47,946 nucleotides of DNA from Erysipelotrichaceae bacterium (GTDB lineage: Bacteria; Bacillota_I; Bacilli_A; Erysipelotrichales; Coprobacillaceae): NCBI GenBank assembly GCA_018365815.1, contig JAGZJH010000017.1, positions 1 through 47,946 of the forward strand, written 5' to 3'. Position 1 is the stretch's first letter. The number at the start of each line of letters is the position of its first letter. Below the pieces are notes generated by a model, which was not told where the DNA came from, searched no databases, and saw only the letters and a list, made by a program, of their open reading frames with translations. Of this stretch, positions 1 to 8,404 are shown piece by piece. A program made the position numbers and the translations under genes.

Positions 1-462
1 AGAATTTTCATAGTCCTTTACATAGTATCGTATATTTTTACGCCCCTTTTGAATAATGGTATGTCCCTCTGCTTCTAATTTTTCTTTCTGTGCTTCAATA
101 CCATTTTGGATATTTAGCATTTAATTCTCCGTTTGCTTTTAATGTTCTCCAATAGGGTGTTTCATCTTCGAAACGCTGATAACTCGCCCACGCTACAATA
201 GTAACAAATACACCTGCTGTAATTGGTTCTGTAAAATCAGCACCGCTTAATTTTGCAAAGTGTTTTCGTATTTTTCCAACCGTAATTACCTTACCATACG
301 GAATTTTTTTCATTACTTTGTCATAGTCAATCGGGGGAGCAAAATACATTTTGTTTTCACCATATTTCTCAATACTTTTCTGGTCTGTGATAATTTGAAA
401 TTTTGGCATATCCTTACTATCATGCAACATAGCATTAAAATCTTTTTTTCTTCATTTGCCAT
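1..462 (-). pseudogene. MGMT-family (alkyltransferase-like) protein, frameshifted, runs off window
   Basis: Fragment of a small protein resembling the O6-methylguanine-DNA methyltransferase-like family; conserved stretches include MYFAPPIDYDKV, PYGKVITVGKIR and TPYWRTLKANGELN. The gene appears to start at the ATG at 460-462 behind a strong GGAGG (468-475), reading MANEEK. A run of seven A (443-449 on the plus strand as T) is one base short of the frame that continues into the conserved body, so one frameshift lies there. A second lies near 97-105: the body frame stops after KYPKWY, while the continuation (NGIEAQKEKLEAEGHT...) is in another frame down to position 1. With two shifts it is either a pseudogene or contains sequencing errors. 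The usual PCHR active-site motif is not visible in this part. Family assignment moderate; broken state clearly visible. Confidence 0.65.
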
Positions 463-675
463 TTATGCCACCTCCTACTTTAAGAATAGTCTATTTGTCA
501 TTTCCATGCAATGAGGCTGTTTGAAAATTATTAACACTTTCAAATTTGTCGTTTTCTTCATATCCATATTATAACTGATACTAGAATAAAACCTGTACCA
601 ATTAAATATAAGGATTAAATCATCTTATAGTATAGTGTCATAGATTATTAGCATGATAAAGAAAAGGAGTTATTT

Positions 676-960
676 ATGACCAAACTTGCATTTACTGATG
701 AATTTAAGCAGGGAGTTGTTCAATATTTATTGGATCATCTAGATGAATCTAAATTAGCTATTGCTAAAAAGTTCAGTGTTGCTAATAGTACAGTTCATAA
801 ATGGCTTAAAGAAGCTAACAATAGCAACGGTACAATAAAATCAAGAGGAAGTAGTAATTATTCTAGTAATGAAGCTAAAAAAATAACTAGGCTTAAAAAA
901 GAATTAAATGATATTCACGATACTTTAGATGTATTAAAAAAAGCTATTAGCATGACTTAG
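676..960 (+). CDS. IS3-family transposase OrfA (orphan)
   Basis: 94-residue helix-turn-helix protein of the IS3 OrfA type: an N-terminal HTH (about residues 8-45, with KFSVANSTVHKWLKEA as recognition region) followed by a basic linker and a C-terminal leucine-zipper-like helix (EAKKITRLKKELNDIHDTL, ending VLKKAIS). OrfA normally works with OrfB, the DDE catalytic subunit made by frameshifting. No OrfB reading frame follows: 961-1160 is open in no frame. The gene has a good ribosome site (AAAGGAG at 662-668) so it may still be expressed, but it is most likely a remnant of an insertion sequence. It lies next to another decayed gene, which fits a region of insertion and loss. Confidence 0.8.
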   Translation: MTKLAFTDEFKQGVVQYLLDHLDESKLAIAKKFSVANSTVHKWLKEANNSNGTIKSRGSSNYSSNEAKKITRLKKELNDIHDTLDVLKKAISMT

Positions 961-1159
961 AAAAGAACTAAATGATTTTACGTTTACGGTTTGTAACCCA
1001 CCTTATCTACCATTTAATCTCATCAAGTTTTTGTTTGTACGCGCAAAAGAATTGTTACACCACTCCCTTCCCCCATATAGCTTGTGGTTCACTATACTTG
1101 GTGGTAAATGCCTGTGGTTGGTTTATCTCCAACTGAATTTATGACATGCACTCCCTATT
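961..1159. other. Gene-free stretch, possible mobile-element debris
   Basis: About 200 bases without an open frame on either strand and noticeably richer in G+C than the surroundings. It directly follows the orphan OrfA. I cannot match it to OrfB or any RNA; insertion-sequence debris is the simplest guess. Confidence 0.3.
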
Positions 1160-1193
1160 AAAAAACCTATCTACTTTCATAGATAAGCTTTTT
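1160..1193 (-). terminator. Terminator of the amidohydrolase gene
   Basis: On the minus strand a 12-bp stem with two G-U wobbles (AAAAGCTTATCT paired with AGATAGGTTTTT) and an 8-base loop is followed by T residues, 8 bases past the stop codon of the upstream gene. Confidence 0.75.
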
Positions 1194-1201
1194 GGCATTA
1201 A

Positions 1202-2800
1202 TTATTTTTTTGAATAAACTAGTTTTCCATTTATATATGTTTTTAACACTTGAATATCTTTAATTTGACTGGCATGAACATAAAATGGACTTTGATCTAA
1301 AACAACAAAATCCGCTTTTTTTCCGACTTCAATACTTCCTTTAATATTTTCTTCAAACGAAGCATATGCCCCTTTTAATGTAAATGATACAATTGCTTCT
1401 TCACGATTTAGTGACTCTGATAAAATAAACTGTTCTTTACCATTAATTGATTTTCGTGTAATCGCACATTGTATCCCTTTTAAAACATCAGGTAATTCAA
1501 CCGGTGCATCTGAACCATTTGAAGCATGACCTGTTTCAAATAGAGTTTTAAATGCATAAGTATCATTTGCTCGCTTTCCTAAACGTGAATGAACGATGTT
1601 AATATCATAATCTAAGAAAATAGATTGAATGTATGTATATAACTTTAATTTGCGTATTTTTTCTAACAAATCTTTACGTGTAATTTGCACATGAACAATG
1701 CCATGACGATGTTCTACTTTAGGACATACTTTTAAAGCATAATCATAGGCATTAATCACATTTTCAATCGCCTGATCGCCAATAGCGTGAATTGCAATTT
1801 GCATATCTTTTTGATTAGCATAACTGACTATTTCTTTAAGTTGATCAAGTGTATAGATTGGAATACCTGAGGTCATTAAATCATCTTCATAAGGCATTGA
1901 TAAATGGGCAGTTCTAGCCCCTAACGAACCATCTGTTAATAGTTTTAACGGTCCAATTCTAAACATCTCAGTTCCACTTCCGGTATTAAATCCTAAACTT
2001 AAAAATTCATCAATTGCTTGTTTTGTCGGTAAATAGACTTGCTCATAAATTTTAACTGTTAATCGATTTTCTTGTTCTAACTCTTGATAAGCCTTAATAA
2101 TATCTTGATAATTTTCAAACGTACTAAAATCATCAGTTTGCGCGGAAGTAATCCCATATGAATTTAAAGACTGACAAGCAGTAAGCAACATTGTTTTAAT
2201 CTGTTCAACATTAGGTAGTGGTAACTTGATTAATTCAATTGCATTTTCTTTAAACACACCAGTTAAAATTCCGTTTTCATCACGCTCAATTTCACCACCG
2301 TCAATTGAATGTAAACCCTCTAATTTTAAAAGTTCGATGGCTTTACTATTACACACAGCAACATGACCACAAGCACGTGTCGCAATAATCGGATGAGTTA
2401 AAGAAACTTCATCTAAATCATATCGATTTAAAAATCGTTTTTCATCTTCAAAATAATCATGATTCCAGCCTCTTGCTTTAATCCACTGACCTTCACTAAC
2501 TTGTTTTTGATTAATATAATGTTTTAAATAACGTTTCACTTCTTGAATTGAAGAAGTGTGATTGGTAAGCATTGCCATTTGTAATGTATTCCCATAATTT
2601 AACACATGCATATGGCTATCATTAAATCCCGCAGTCACAAAGCAATCTTCTAAATCCACTATTTTATAATTACCGTGTTGATAGGTTAATGCAACTAAAT
2701 TGTTACCTACATAGATAAATTTTTCATCTTCAATGACCATTGCCTCTAAAAAGCCATGTGTCACTGTGAAGATGTTTCCATTAATAAATATTGTTTTCAT
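1202..2800 (-). CDS. Amidohydrolase, YtcJ-like (Amidohydro_3 family)
   Basis: Metal-dependent hydrolase of 532 residues in the YtcJ/Amidohydro_3 group, a cytosolic TIM-barrel enzyme whose physiological substrate is usually unknown. Visible metal and active-site motifs: SHMH (His63, His65), HAIGDQAI, HGIVHVQ and SNGSDAPVE near the C-terminus; a C-terminal beta-sandwich segment (GKKADFVVLD...) completes the composite domain. I start it at the ATG at 2798-2800 (MKTIFING) because AGGGGAAGC sits just upstream; the open frame extends 31 codons further, but that stretch holds the asnS terminator hairpin and has no family likeness. It therefore forms its own transcription unit downstream of asnS, unless there is read-through. 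Exact reaction not predictable from sequence. Confidence 0.85.
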   Translation of the reverse strand: MKTIFINGNIFTVTHGFLEAMVIEDEKFIYVGNNLVALTYQHGNYKIVDLEDCFVTAGFNDSHMHVLNYGNTLQMAMLTNHTSSIQEVKRYLKHYINQKQVSEGQWIKARGWNHDYFEDEKRFLNRYDLDEVSLTHPIIATRACGHVAVCNSKAIELLKLEGLHSIDGGEIERDENGILTGVFKENAIELIKLPLPNVEQIKTMLLTACQSLNSYGITSAQTDDFSTFENYQDIIKAYQELEQENRLTVKIYEQVYLPTKQAIDEFLSLGFNTGSGTEMFRIGPLKLLTDGSLGARTAHLSMPYEDDLMTSGIPIYTLDQLKEIVSYANQKDMQIAIHAIGDQAIENVINAYDYALKVCPKVEHRHGIVHVQITRKDLLEKIRKLKLYTYIQSIFLDYDINIVHSRLGKRANDTYAFKTLFETGHASNGSDAPVELPDVLKGIQCAITRKSINGKEQFILSESLNREEAIVSFTLKGAYASFEENIKGSIEVGKKADFVVLDQSPFYVHASQIKDIQVLKTYINGKLVYSKK

Positions 2801-2831
2801 AAGCTTCCCCTTAATTTTAAAAATAGGTTCT

Positions 2832-2872
2832 AAAAAAGAGATTTTTAAATGACTGTAGTTTAAAAATCTCTT
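2832..2872 (-). terminator. asnS terminator; copy A of a repeated AGAGATTTT hairpin
   Basis: Perfect 14-bp arms, AAGAGATTTTTAAA at 2836-2849 and its complement at 2859-2872, with a 9-base loop, followed on the minus strand by six T. It shares its stem with hairpins near 12688, 15630 and 21286. Confidence 0.9.
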
Positions 2873-2915
2873 ATATTGATTACCTATTGCCAAATAAAAC
2901 CCCTCTAAATAACTG

Positions 2916-4301
2916 TTAAAATTTTAAATTTCTTGGTGTACGTGGATAAGGTAATACGTCTCTAATATTAGAAATACCTGTAATATACATTACCAAACGT
3001 TCAAATCCTAAACCAAAACCTGCATGGTTCACTCCACCATAACGTCTTAAATCAAGATACCATTGTAAACTCTCTTGATCAATTCCTAATTCTTGCATGC
3101 GTTTTTCTAATAGGTCATAACGTTCTTCTCTTTGACTTCCACCTACTAATTCTCCAATTCCAGGAACTAATAAGTCACAAGCTGCTACAGTTTTTTGATC
3201 GTCATTTAAACGCATATAAAAAGCTTTGATATCTTTAGGATAATTTGTTAAAAATACCGGTCCTTTAACAACTTCTTCACATAAATAAATTTCATGTTCA
3301 CTCGCTAAATCGATTCCCCATTCAACCGGGAATTCAAATTTTTTATTTGAAGCCAATAATAAATCGATAGCTTTTGTATAATCTAAGCGTTTAAATTCTG
3401 AATTTAATACATGATTTAAACGATCTAGTAATCCTTTATCAACAAATTGATTTAAAAATTCCATTTCTGCTGGTCCATTATCTAACACATATTGAATACA
3501 GTATTTAACCATATCTTCAATCAAATCCATGTCATCTTCTAAATCAGCAAAAGCAATTTCAGGCTCAATCATCCAAAACTCACTTGCATGACGTCCGGTA
3601 TTTGAATTTTCTGCTCTAAATGTTGGTCCAAATGTATAAACATCTCTAAACGCCAAAGCAAAAGATTCAACATGTAATTGCCCTGAAACAGTTAATGAAG
3701 CATGTTTTCCAAAGAAATCTTCATCATATTTATCATCACTACGTGTAGTGACTGTGAAAGTTTCCCCAGCCCCTTCAGCATCATTTCCTGTAATAATTGG
3801 TGCATGAATGTAAACAAAACCTTGATTTTGGAAAAATTCATGGATTGCCATAGCTAATAAAGAACGAATTCTAAACACTGCCATAAAAGTATTTGTACGA
3901 GGTCTTAAATGAGGAATTTCTCTTAAATACTCTAATGTATGACGTTTCTTTTGAAGTGGATAATCTTCATCACAATTTCCTTCAATGACGACTTCTGTTG
4001 CTTCAATTTCAAAAGGTTGTTTACTTTCAGGTGTTAATTTAAACTTTCCTAAAACTTTTAAAGCTGTACCGGTTTTAACTTTACGAACTTCTTCAAAGTT
4101 TTTAAGATTTTCTTCTAAATAAACGATTTGTGCATTTTTAAAATAAGTTCCATCGTTTAATGCAATAAATCCTAACTTACCACTGTCACGATTTGTTCGT
4201 ACCCAACCTTCAAGTTCAACATAAGCTAATGCTTCTTTTTCTTCAAGACTGCCACTTAGTACCATTTCGTATAATTCTCTGATTGTTTCAAATTCAAACA
4301 T
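2916..4301 (-). CDS. asnS: Asparagine--tRNA ligase
   Basis: Charges tRNA-Asn with asparagine in the cytoplasm (ATP + Asn + tRNA to Asn-tRNA + AMP + PPi). The 461-residue protein has the expected class IIb layout: an N-terminal OB-fold anticodon-binding domain (about residues 25-115, with LEGWVRTNRDSGKLGFIALNDG split across its strands) and a catalytic core with motif 2 (FRAENSNTGRHASEF) and motif 3 (GLGFERLVMYITG). The ATG at 4299-4301 follows AAAGGAGGG at a 7-base spacing. An Asn-type T-box leader lies directly upstream (4322-4552), so transcription should rise when tRNA-Asn is uncharged. Terminator A follows the stop codon, so the gene is probably monocistronic. Identification is firm; AsnRS is favoured over AspRS by overall pattern and by the AAC specifier of the leader. 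Confidence 0.97.
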   Translation of the reverse strand: MFEFETIRELYEMVLSGSLEEKEALAYVELEGWVRTNRDSGKLGFIALNDGTYFKNAQIVYLEENLKNFEEVRKVKTGTALKVLGKFKLTPESKQPFEIEATEVVIEGNCDEDYPLQKKRHTLEYLREIPHLRPRTNTFMAVFRIRSLLAMAIHEFFQNQGFVYIHAPIITGNDAEGAGETFTVTTRSDDKYDEDFFGKHASLTVSGQLHVESFALAFRDVYTFGPTFRAENSNTGRHASEFWMIEPEIAFADLEDDMDLIEDMVKYCIQYVLDNGPAEMEFLNQFVDKGLLDRLNHVLNSEFKRLDYTKAIDLLLASNKKFEFPVEWGIDLASEHEIYLCEEVVKGPVFLTNYPKDIKAFYMRLNDDQKTVAACDLLVPGIGELVGGSQREERYDLLEKRMQELGIDQESLQWYLDLRRYGGVNHAGFGLGFERLVMYITGISNIRDVLPYPRTPRNLKF

Positions 4302-4321
4302 CTTTAACCCTCCTTTTATAA

Positions 4322-4552
4322 TAAAAAAGTCGTTTCCAATAAGGAACGACTATGCGCGGTACCATCCTTTTTCATCAAATCTTATTTGATGCACTTGGTT
4401 TGTTTTAACGCTGCTAGCGAGATAGTCTACTCTAATTTCTCCTATCTAGTTCATTGAGTGTTACATATCATCTGGTTTGTTTTGCTTTCACCCTCCAAAA
4501 CTCGCTAATGACTGATTAGATGTATGCGCTCAAATCATCACTTGTAGATATA
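4322..4552 (-). promoter_or_regulatory. T-box leader (asparagine) of asnS
   Basis: Minus-strand leader with the conserved T-box core GGTACCGCG (4355-4363) followed by a terminator stem (GTCGTTCC.../GGAAACGAC) and six T. Near the 5' end, Stem I can pair TTGAG with CTCAA and CATA-CATC with GATG-A-TATG; the unpaired 3' side between them reads TAACA, putting an AAC (Asn) codon at 4460-4462 as specifier. This matches the asnS gene it precedes. The pairing was done by eye. Confidence 0.93.
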
Positions 4553-4581
4553 TTATTAACATTTTTTTTAATTTTTTTCAA
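4553..4581 (-). promoter_or_regulatory. Promoter of the asnS leader
   Basis: TTGAAA (4576-4581) and TAATAA (4553-4558) with 17-base spacing on the minus strand, immediately before the T-box leader and after the rex stop codon. Confidence 0.6.
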
Positions 4582-4587
4582 TACATT

Positions 4588-5232
4588 TTATTCGAAATCA
4601 TCATTTAAATGCATTTTAATCACTAATTCTTGAATAGCTACAACTACATCAACTGTTTGAACTTCTACTCCTGGTTTAACAGTAAAATGTGTATGTGTAA
4701 AATCTACAATTCCTTTAATTCCTAAATCCATTAAACGATCTACTGTTTCTTGAACTTGTTCAGAAATTGCAAGGATTGCGATATTACAATCTTTAGGACA
4801 GTATTTTTCTAAATCATCAATGCTATAAAGTTTAACCCCAAATTGTTCACCGACTTTATTGGCATCTTTATCAAAACCACAAACAATACGCCCCACTGTA
4901 TATTGCCAACGATTATATTTTAAAATTGCACTTCCTAAATTACCCACCCCAATTAAAATAATCGGTTCATGTAATCCTAGTCCTAACACTTCATTAAAAA
5001 TGTCTATTAAATGTTTAACGTCGTATCCGTTGCCTCTTCGACCAATGGTTTCTGTATTTGAAAGGTAAGTAAAATCACGACGAATAGTGGTGTCTTTGAT
5101 ACCGGTTGCTTCATACAATTCACTTGAGAGAAACACTTCTTTACCCTCATGTTGCATTTTACGCAATGCTTTTAAATAAATTGGATATCTTGACATCGTT
5201 GCCTTTGAAATCTTTGGTAATCTTTTTTCCAT
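4588..5232 (-). CDS. rex: Redox-sensing transcriptional repressor Rex
   Basis: NADH/NAD+-sensing DNA-binding repressor that controls fermentation and NADH-oxidising genes in Gram-positive bacteria. The 214 residues show an N-terminal winged helix (about 1-80, KISKATMSRYPIYLKAL... with TTIRRDF recognition helix) and a Rossmann domain carrying the GVGNLG dinucleotide motif at residues 95-100, then the C-terminal domain-swap helix. Length matches the family. Starts at 5230-5232 behind GGAGGGGC. It lies 9 bases after tsaD on the same strand and is probably the last gene of the tsaE-tsaB-rimI-tsaD operon. Possible targets in this window would be acetate kinase or the flavodiiron operon, but I did not identify a convincing Rex operator there. 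Confidence 0.95.
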   Translation of the reverse strand: MEKRLPKISKATMSRYPIYLKALRKMQHEGKEVFLSSELYEATGIKDTTIRRDFTYLSNTETIGRRGNGYDVKHLIDIFNEVLGLGLHEPIILIGVGNLGSAILKYNRWQYTVGRIVCGFDKDANKVGEQFGVKLYSIDDLEKYCPKDCNIAILAISEQVQETVDRLMDLGIKGIVDFTHTHFTVKPGVEVQTVDVVVAIQELVIKMHLNDDFE

Positions 5233-5241
5233 AAGCCCCTC

Positions 5242-6237
5242 CTATAATTCTATATTTGGTTTTACCCCTAAATCCAAAGAACTAAATTCTTTTAAATCAT
5301 ACATAAAACTTCCTGCCATCGCAATCATGGCTGCATTATCAGTACAACACCATAATGGTGGTAATACTAAATCTAAGTGATGATCTTGACAAGCTTTGAT
5401 TAAGTCCTCTCGTAATTTAGAATTAGCACTCACTCCTCCTGCAATCATCACTTGTTTAACGTTATAATATTTTGCGGATTTAATGGTTTTTTCCACTAAT
5501 ACACCTAATGCTACATTTTGAAAAGAACATGCTAAATCCGCTTTATCAATTTCTTCATTTCTTTGATGATATTTATGAACTAGATTAATCACTGCTGATT
5601 TTAACCCACTGAATGAAAAATCAAAACTATCATCATCTTTTGGTTTAGGTAAAGGATAACTTGGTTTGCCTAATTTTGCTAAACGATCAATTTCAGGTCC
5701 ACCAGGATAACTTACTTCAATCACACGTCCAACTTTATCATAGGCTTCACCGATGGCATCATCTAAAGTCGAACCGATCACTTCAAAATCTAAATGATTT
5801 TTCATATAGACAAGTTCTGTATGTCCGCCTGAAACAACTAATGTTAAAAGCGGAAATTTCATTTCACTGACTAATTGGTTGGCATAAATGTGTCCTGCAA
5901 TATGGTGTACGCCAATAAGTGGTTTATGATAGGCTAACGCTAAAGTTTTGGCACATTGCATACCAATATGTAATGATCCCACTAACCCCGGTCCACGTGT
6001 CACTGCGATAGCATCGATTTGATCCATCGTTAAACTTGCTTTTGTTAATGCTTCTTTTAATACATAACTAATATTTTGAATATGCATACGACTTGCAATT
6101 TCAGGAACAACTCCCCCGTATAATTGATGTGTTTCAATTTGCGAAGAAACAACATTGGCAAGTAATTCTTTTTTATCTTTTAAAATCGCTATTGCTGTTT
6201 CGTCACAACTTGATTCAATTGCCATTATAATTGCCAT
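5242..6237 (-). CDS. tsaD: tRNA N6-threonylcarbamoyladenosine synthase, TsaD subunit
   Basis: Catalytic subunit that transfers threonylcarbamoyl from TC-AMP to A37 of ANN-decoding tRNAs, working with TsaB and TsaE. The 331 residues fit the Kae1/Gcp family: N-terminal ASKHA fold (AIESSCDET), metal site HHIAGH at residues 111-116, SGGHTEL, and AGGVSANSKLR near the C-terminus. Its ATG (6235-6237) overlaps the rimI stop codon by one base, with GGAGGTGAAAT as ribosome site, showing translational coupling. The operon also holds tsaB and tsaE, so three t6A partners are made together; the TC-AMP synthase TsaC is not in this window. Confidence 0.96.
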   Translation of the reverse strand: MAIIMAIESSCDETAIAILKDKKELLANVVSSQIETHQLYGGVVPEIASRMHIQNISYVLKEALTKASLTMDQIDAIAVTRGPGLVGSLHIGMQCAKTLALAYHKPLIGVHHIAGHIYANQLVSEMKFPLLTLVVSGGHTELVYMKNHLDFEVIGSTLDDAIGEAYDKVGRVIEVSYPGGPEIDRLAKLGKPSYPLPKPKDDDSFDFSFSGLKSAVINLVHKYHQRNEEIDKADLACSFQNVALGVLVEKTIKSAKYYNVKQVMIAGGVSANSKLREDLIKACQDHHLDLVLPPLWCCTDNAAMIAMAGSFMYDLKEFSSLDLGVKPNIEL

Positions 6238-6674
6238 TATTTCACCTCCATCATCATTAAATAAGCATCTTCATGCGTATCTGTATAATAATTTTTACGC
6301 AATGCCACTTTTTCAAAGCCGAAATATTGATATAACCCAATTGCCGCTAAATTAGTTTCTCTTACTTCTAAAGTAAATACCCTACCACCTTGATTTTTCA
6401 TTAACTCAAGACATTCACTAACTAATTGCTTACCAAAGCCTAAACGACGATAATTAGGATCCACCCCTACATTTGTAATTTCAACTCTATCTTCATTTAG
6501 CCAAGTTCCAATATAAGCAATGATTTTTTGATTAACACGAATACAATAATACTTTGCAAAAGGATTATCATTAATTTCATAACTAAAATCTTCTTTTTTC
6601 CATGGGTGATCAAACACACGTTTTTCTAAATCTACTAATTCTTCAAGATCTTGATGTGTTAATCTTTCGAGCAT
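6237..6674 (-). CDS. rimI: Ribosomal protein N-acetyltransferase RimI-like (GNAT)
   Basis: GNAT-fold acetyltransferase of 145 residues. Motif A, the acetyl-CoA pyrophosphate loop, is seen as YRRLGFGKQLV around residues 77-87, and the C-terminal NLAAIGLYQYFGFEKVALRK segment is typical of RimI. In enterobacteria RimI acetylates the N-terminus of ribosomal protein S18; in Firmicutes the target is less certain. It overlaps tsaB by 16 bases and tsaD by 1 base, so the three are translationally coupled. The ATG at 6672-6674 follows GAGGTGA. Confidence 0.92.
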   Translation of the reverse strand: MLERLTHQDLEELVDLEKRVFDHPWKKEDFSYEINDNPFAKYYCIRVNQKIIAYIGTWLNEDRVEITNVGVDPNYRRLGFGKQLVSECLELMKNQGGRVFTLEVRETNLAAIGLYQYFGFEKVALRKNYYTDTHEDAYLMMMEVK

Positions 6675-7270
6675 TTTGCTTTCACCTCAACATCTTTAAT
6701 ATACGTTGGAACTAAAGCATCAACATCTTCAATATAAGGTTGATTTAAAGAAAGTTGATATAGATTTTCACAAACGTCGATTTGTCTAGCCGGTTGATCT
6801 AATAATTCTACATCTCCAACTAATAAAAAATCGTCATGTTGTTTATAAAATGCTTTAAATTCCTCTAAATCCATTAAACAATCCTCTTGTAAAGCCTTAC
6901 CGTTTTCATATATTCCCACATATACTTTATGACTTCTTGCATCAATAATACTAATTGCTTTTTGTTTTCCTGCAAACATCGCTAAAGAGGAAATTCCTTT
7001 GATTTTTATAGGCAAAACTGCTGCCAATGTTTTAGCAATTGTCATTGCAATTCTAACTCCGGTATAAGACCCCGGTCCAATACTAATAATCATTTCATCG
7101 ACATCTTTAAGTTCAAGGTTAAAGTTAGATAAAATTTCTTCTAAATAAGGAATAGCTAATTCTGATTGTTGACGTAAAGCTTTAACTTGTTTTTTAGATA
7201 GTAACTTACCATCTTGAAATAAACCGACAGTTAAATACTGATTTGAGGTATCCATTATAATTGCATACAT
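6659..7270 (-). CDS. tsaB: tRNA threonylcarbamoyladenosine biosynthesis protein TsaB
   Basis: Non-catalytic partner of TsaD, with which it forms the platform for t6A37 formation. The 203 residues show the ASKHA-fold N-terminus typical of TsaB (IIMDTSNQYLTVGL) and the SIGPGSYTGVRIAMTIAKTLA motif (split by the fold) used in TsaD pairing, but lack the TsaD metal histidines. Start at 7268-7270 behind AAGGAGG. Overlaps tsaE by 16 bases and rimI by 16 bases, with ribosome sites inside the upstream genes. Confidence 0.94.
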   Translation of the reverse strand: MYAIIMDTSNQYLTVGLFQDGKLLSKKQVKALRQQSELAIPYLEEILSNFNLELKDVDEMIISIGPGSYTGVRIAMTIAKTLAAVLPIKIKGISSLAMFAGKQKAISIIDARSHKVYVGIYENGKALQEDCLMDLEEFKAFYKQHDDFLLVGDVELLDQPARQIDVCENLYQLSLNQPYIEDVDALVPTYIKDVEVKAKCSKD

Positions 7271-7719
7271 TCTAAAACCTCCTTACATAATTGATGGTAT
7301 TTTTGTCCTTCAGGTTTTAATATCAGTTGACGAGTATGTTCATCAATATTTAAAATTTCAATTTCTAAACGTTCTTTAGGAAGTGTTTCTTCCATGTAAA
7401 TTGGCCATTCTATGACACTTACCCCTTGATCATCAATATATTCTTCAAATCCTAAATCTTCATAACCGTTTTCTAAGCGATAAGCATCAAAATGATATAA
7501 AGGCAAACGACCGGATTCATATATTTTTAAAATTGTAAAAGTTGGACTGCTAATTCTTTCTTTAATTCCCAATCCTTGAGCTAGTCCTTTAGTAAATGTT
7601 GTTTTTCCTGCTCCTAAATCACCGGTTAAAGTAATCACACTATTAGGTTTAATTTTTTGCCCAATAAGTAAAGCAATTTCTTGTGTTTGTTCAACACTAC
7701 TTACAATAAAACTTTCCAT
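7255..7719 (-). CDS. tsaE: tRNA threonylcarbamoyladenosine biosynthesis ATPase TsaE
   Basis: Small P-loop ATPase (154 residues) that recycles the TsaB-TsaD complex during t6A synthesis. Walker A is GDLGAGKTT near residues 33-41; switch-like PTFTILKIY and the conserved YHFDAYRL and VIEWP segments follow. It is the first gene of the tsaE-tsaB-rimI-tsaD-rex block; ATG at 7717-7719 follows AAAGAGGTG. The DUF402 gene upstream ends in its own terminator, so this block probably has its own promoter, which I could not pin down in the 40-base gap. Confidence 0.95.
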   Translation of the reverse strand: MESFIVSSVEQTQEIALLIGQKIKPNSVITLTGDLGAGKTTFTKGLAQGLGIKERISSPTFTILKIYESGRLPLYHFDAYRLENGYEDLGFEEYIDDQGVSVIEWPIYMEETLPKERLEIEILNIDEHTRQLILKPEGQKYHQLCKEVLECMQL

Positions 7720-7748
7720 TTATTCACCTCTTTTTTTATCTTTAACAA

Positions 7749-7773
7749 AAAAAAGTAGAAATCTACTTTTCAT
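7749..7773 (-). terminator. Terminator of the DUF402 gene
   Basis: AAAAGTAGA / TCTACTTTT stem (7751-7759 and 7762-7770) with a T-run on the minus strand; the stem includes the stop codon at 7763-7765. Confidence 0.85.
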
Positions 7774-8302
7774 TTCGTTTTAATTCCTGATACACTTGAT
7801 ACCAATGTTCACTAAAACCATGTTGAAAAGGACCTTTAGAATATTTTGCCATTTCAATCAACTTAGCTAATTGTTTTCTTAATATAATATCCAATTCTTT
7901 TGGATAATGCATTTTTTGACTATGTTGACGATATTCTTCTTCATCTAAGATTTTATATTTACAATCAGGAAATACTTTTAAATCTAAATCATAATCTATA
8001 TACTTTAATGCCTCACCATCATATAAAATTGGAGAAGCAATATTACAATAAAAATATACGCCATTATTCCGGATCATACAAATTACATTATACCATTCAT
8101 GCTTTGGAAAGTAACAAATTGCCGGCTCTCTTGTACACCAAACCCGGCCATCTGATTCAGTCACTAACGTTTTAACATTGATCACGATAACGTGATTATC
8201 ATTTGCATCAAGAACTAACCCTTTTGCCCAGCTACGATGTATATTTCCATCATGTTTATAACTATGAATTAATACCTCTTGCCCTATTTTAAGTTCGCCC
8301 AT
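7763..8302 (-). CDS. DUF402 protein, nucleoside tri-/diphosphate phosphatase-like (YgaC type)
   Basis: 179-residue cytosolic protein with the DUF402 barrel: SYKHDGNIHRSW, NIASP and the IDYDLDLKVFPD segment, where the acidic and tyrosine residues of the metal-phosphate site lie in characterised relatives. A staphylococcal relative hydrolyses nucleoside tri- and diphosphates; I extend that only as a likely activity. The C-terminal helix contains GPFQHGFSEHWYQVYQELK. Start ATG 8300-8302 with AAGGC upstream. Single gene with its own terminator overlapping the stop. Confidence 0.85.
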   Translation of the reverse strand: MGELKIGQEVLIHSYKHDGNIHRSWAKGLVLDANDNHVIVINVKTLVTESDGRVWCTREPAICYFPKHEWYNVICMIRNNGVYFYCNIASPILYDGEALKYIDYDLDLKVFPDCKYKILDEEEYRQHSQKMHYPKELDIILRKQLAKLIEMAKYSKGPFQHGFSEHWYQVYQELKRNEK

Positions 8303-8404
8303 ACAAAGCCTTCTTTCTATACTTTATTTATTATACACTTTTTTTTTATTAATTAATAGTATCAAATCATGATTAGTCGCCAAAATATATTGAGGAGGTC
8401 AATC

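Noticed and set aside
2801..2893. 31-codon upstream extension of the amidohydrolase
   Set aside because: It contains the perfect 14-bp asnS terminator hairpin and lacks family similarity; the ATG at 2800 has a ribosome site.
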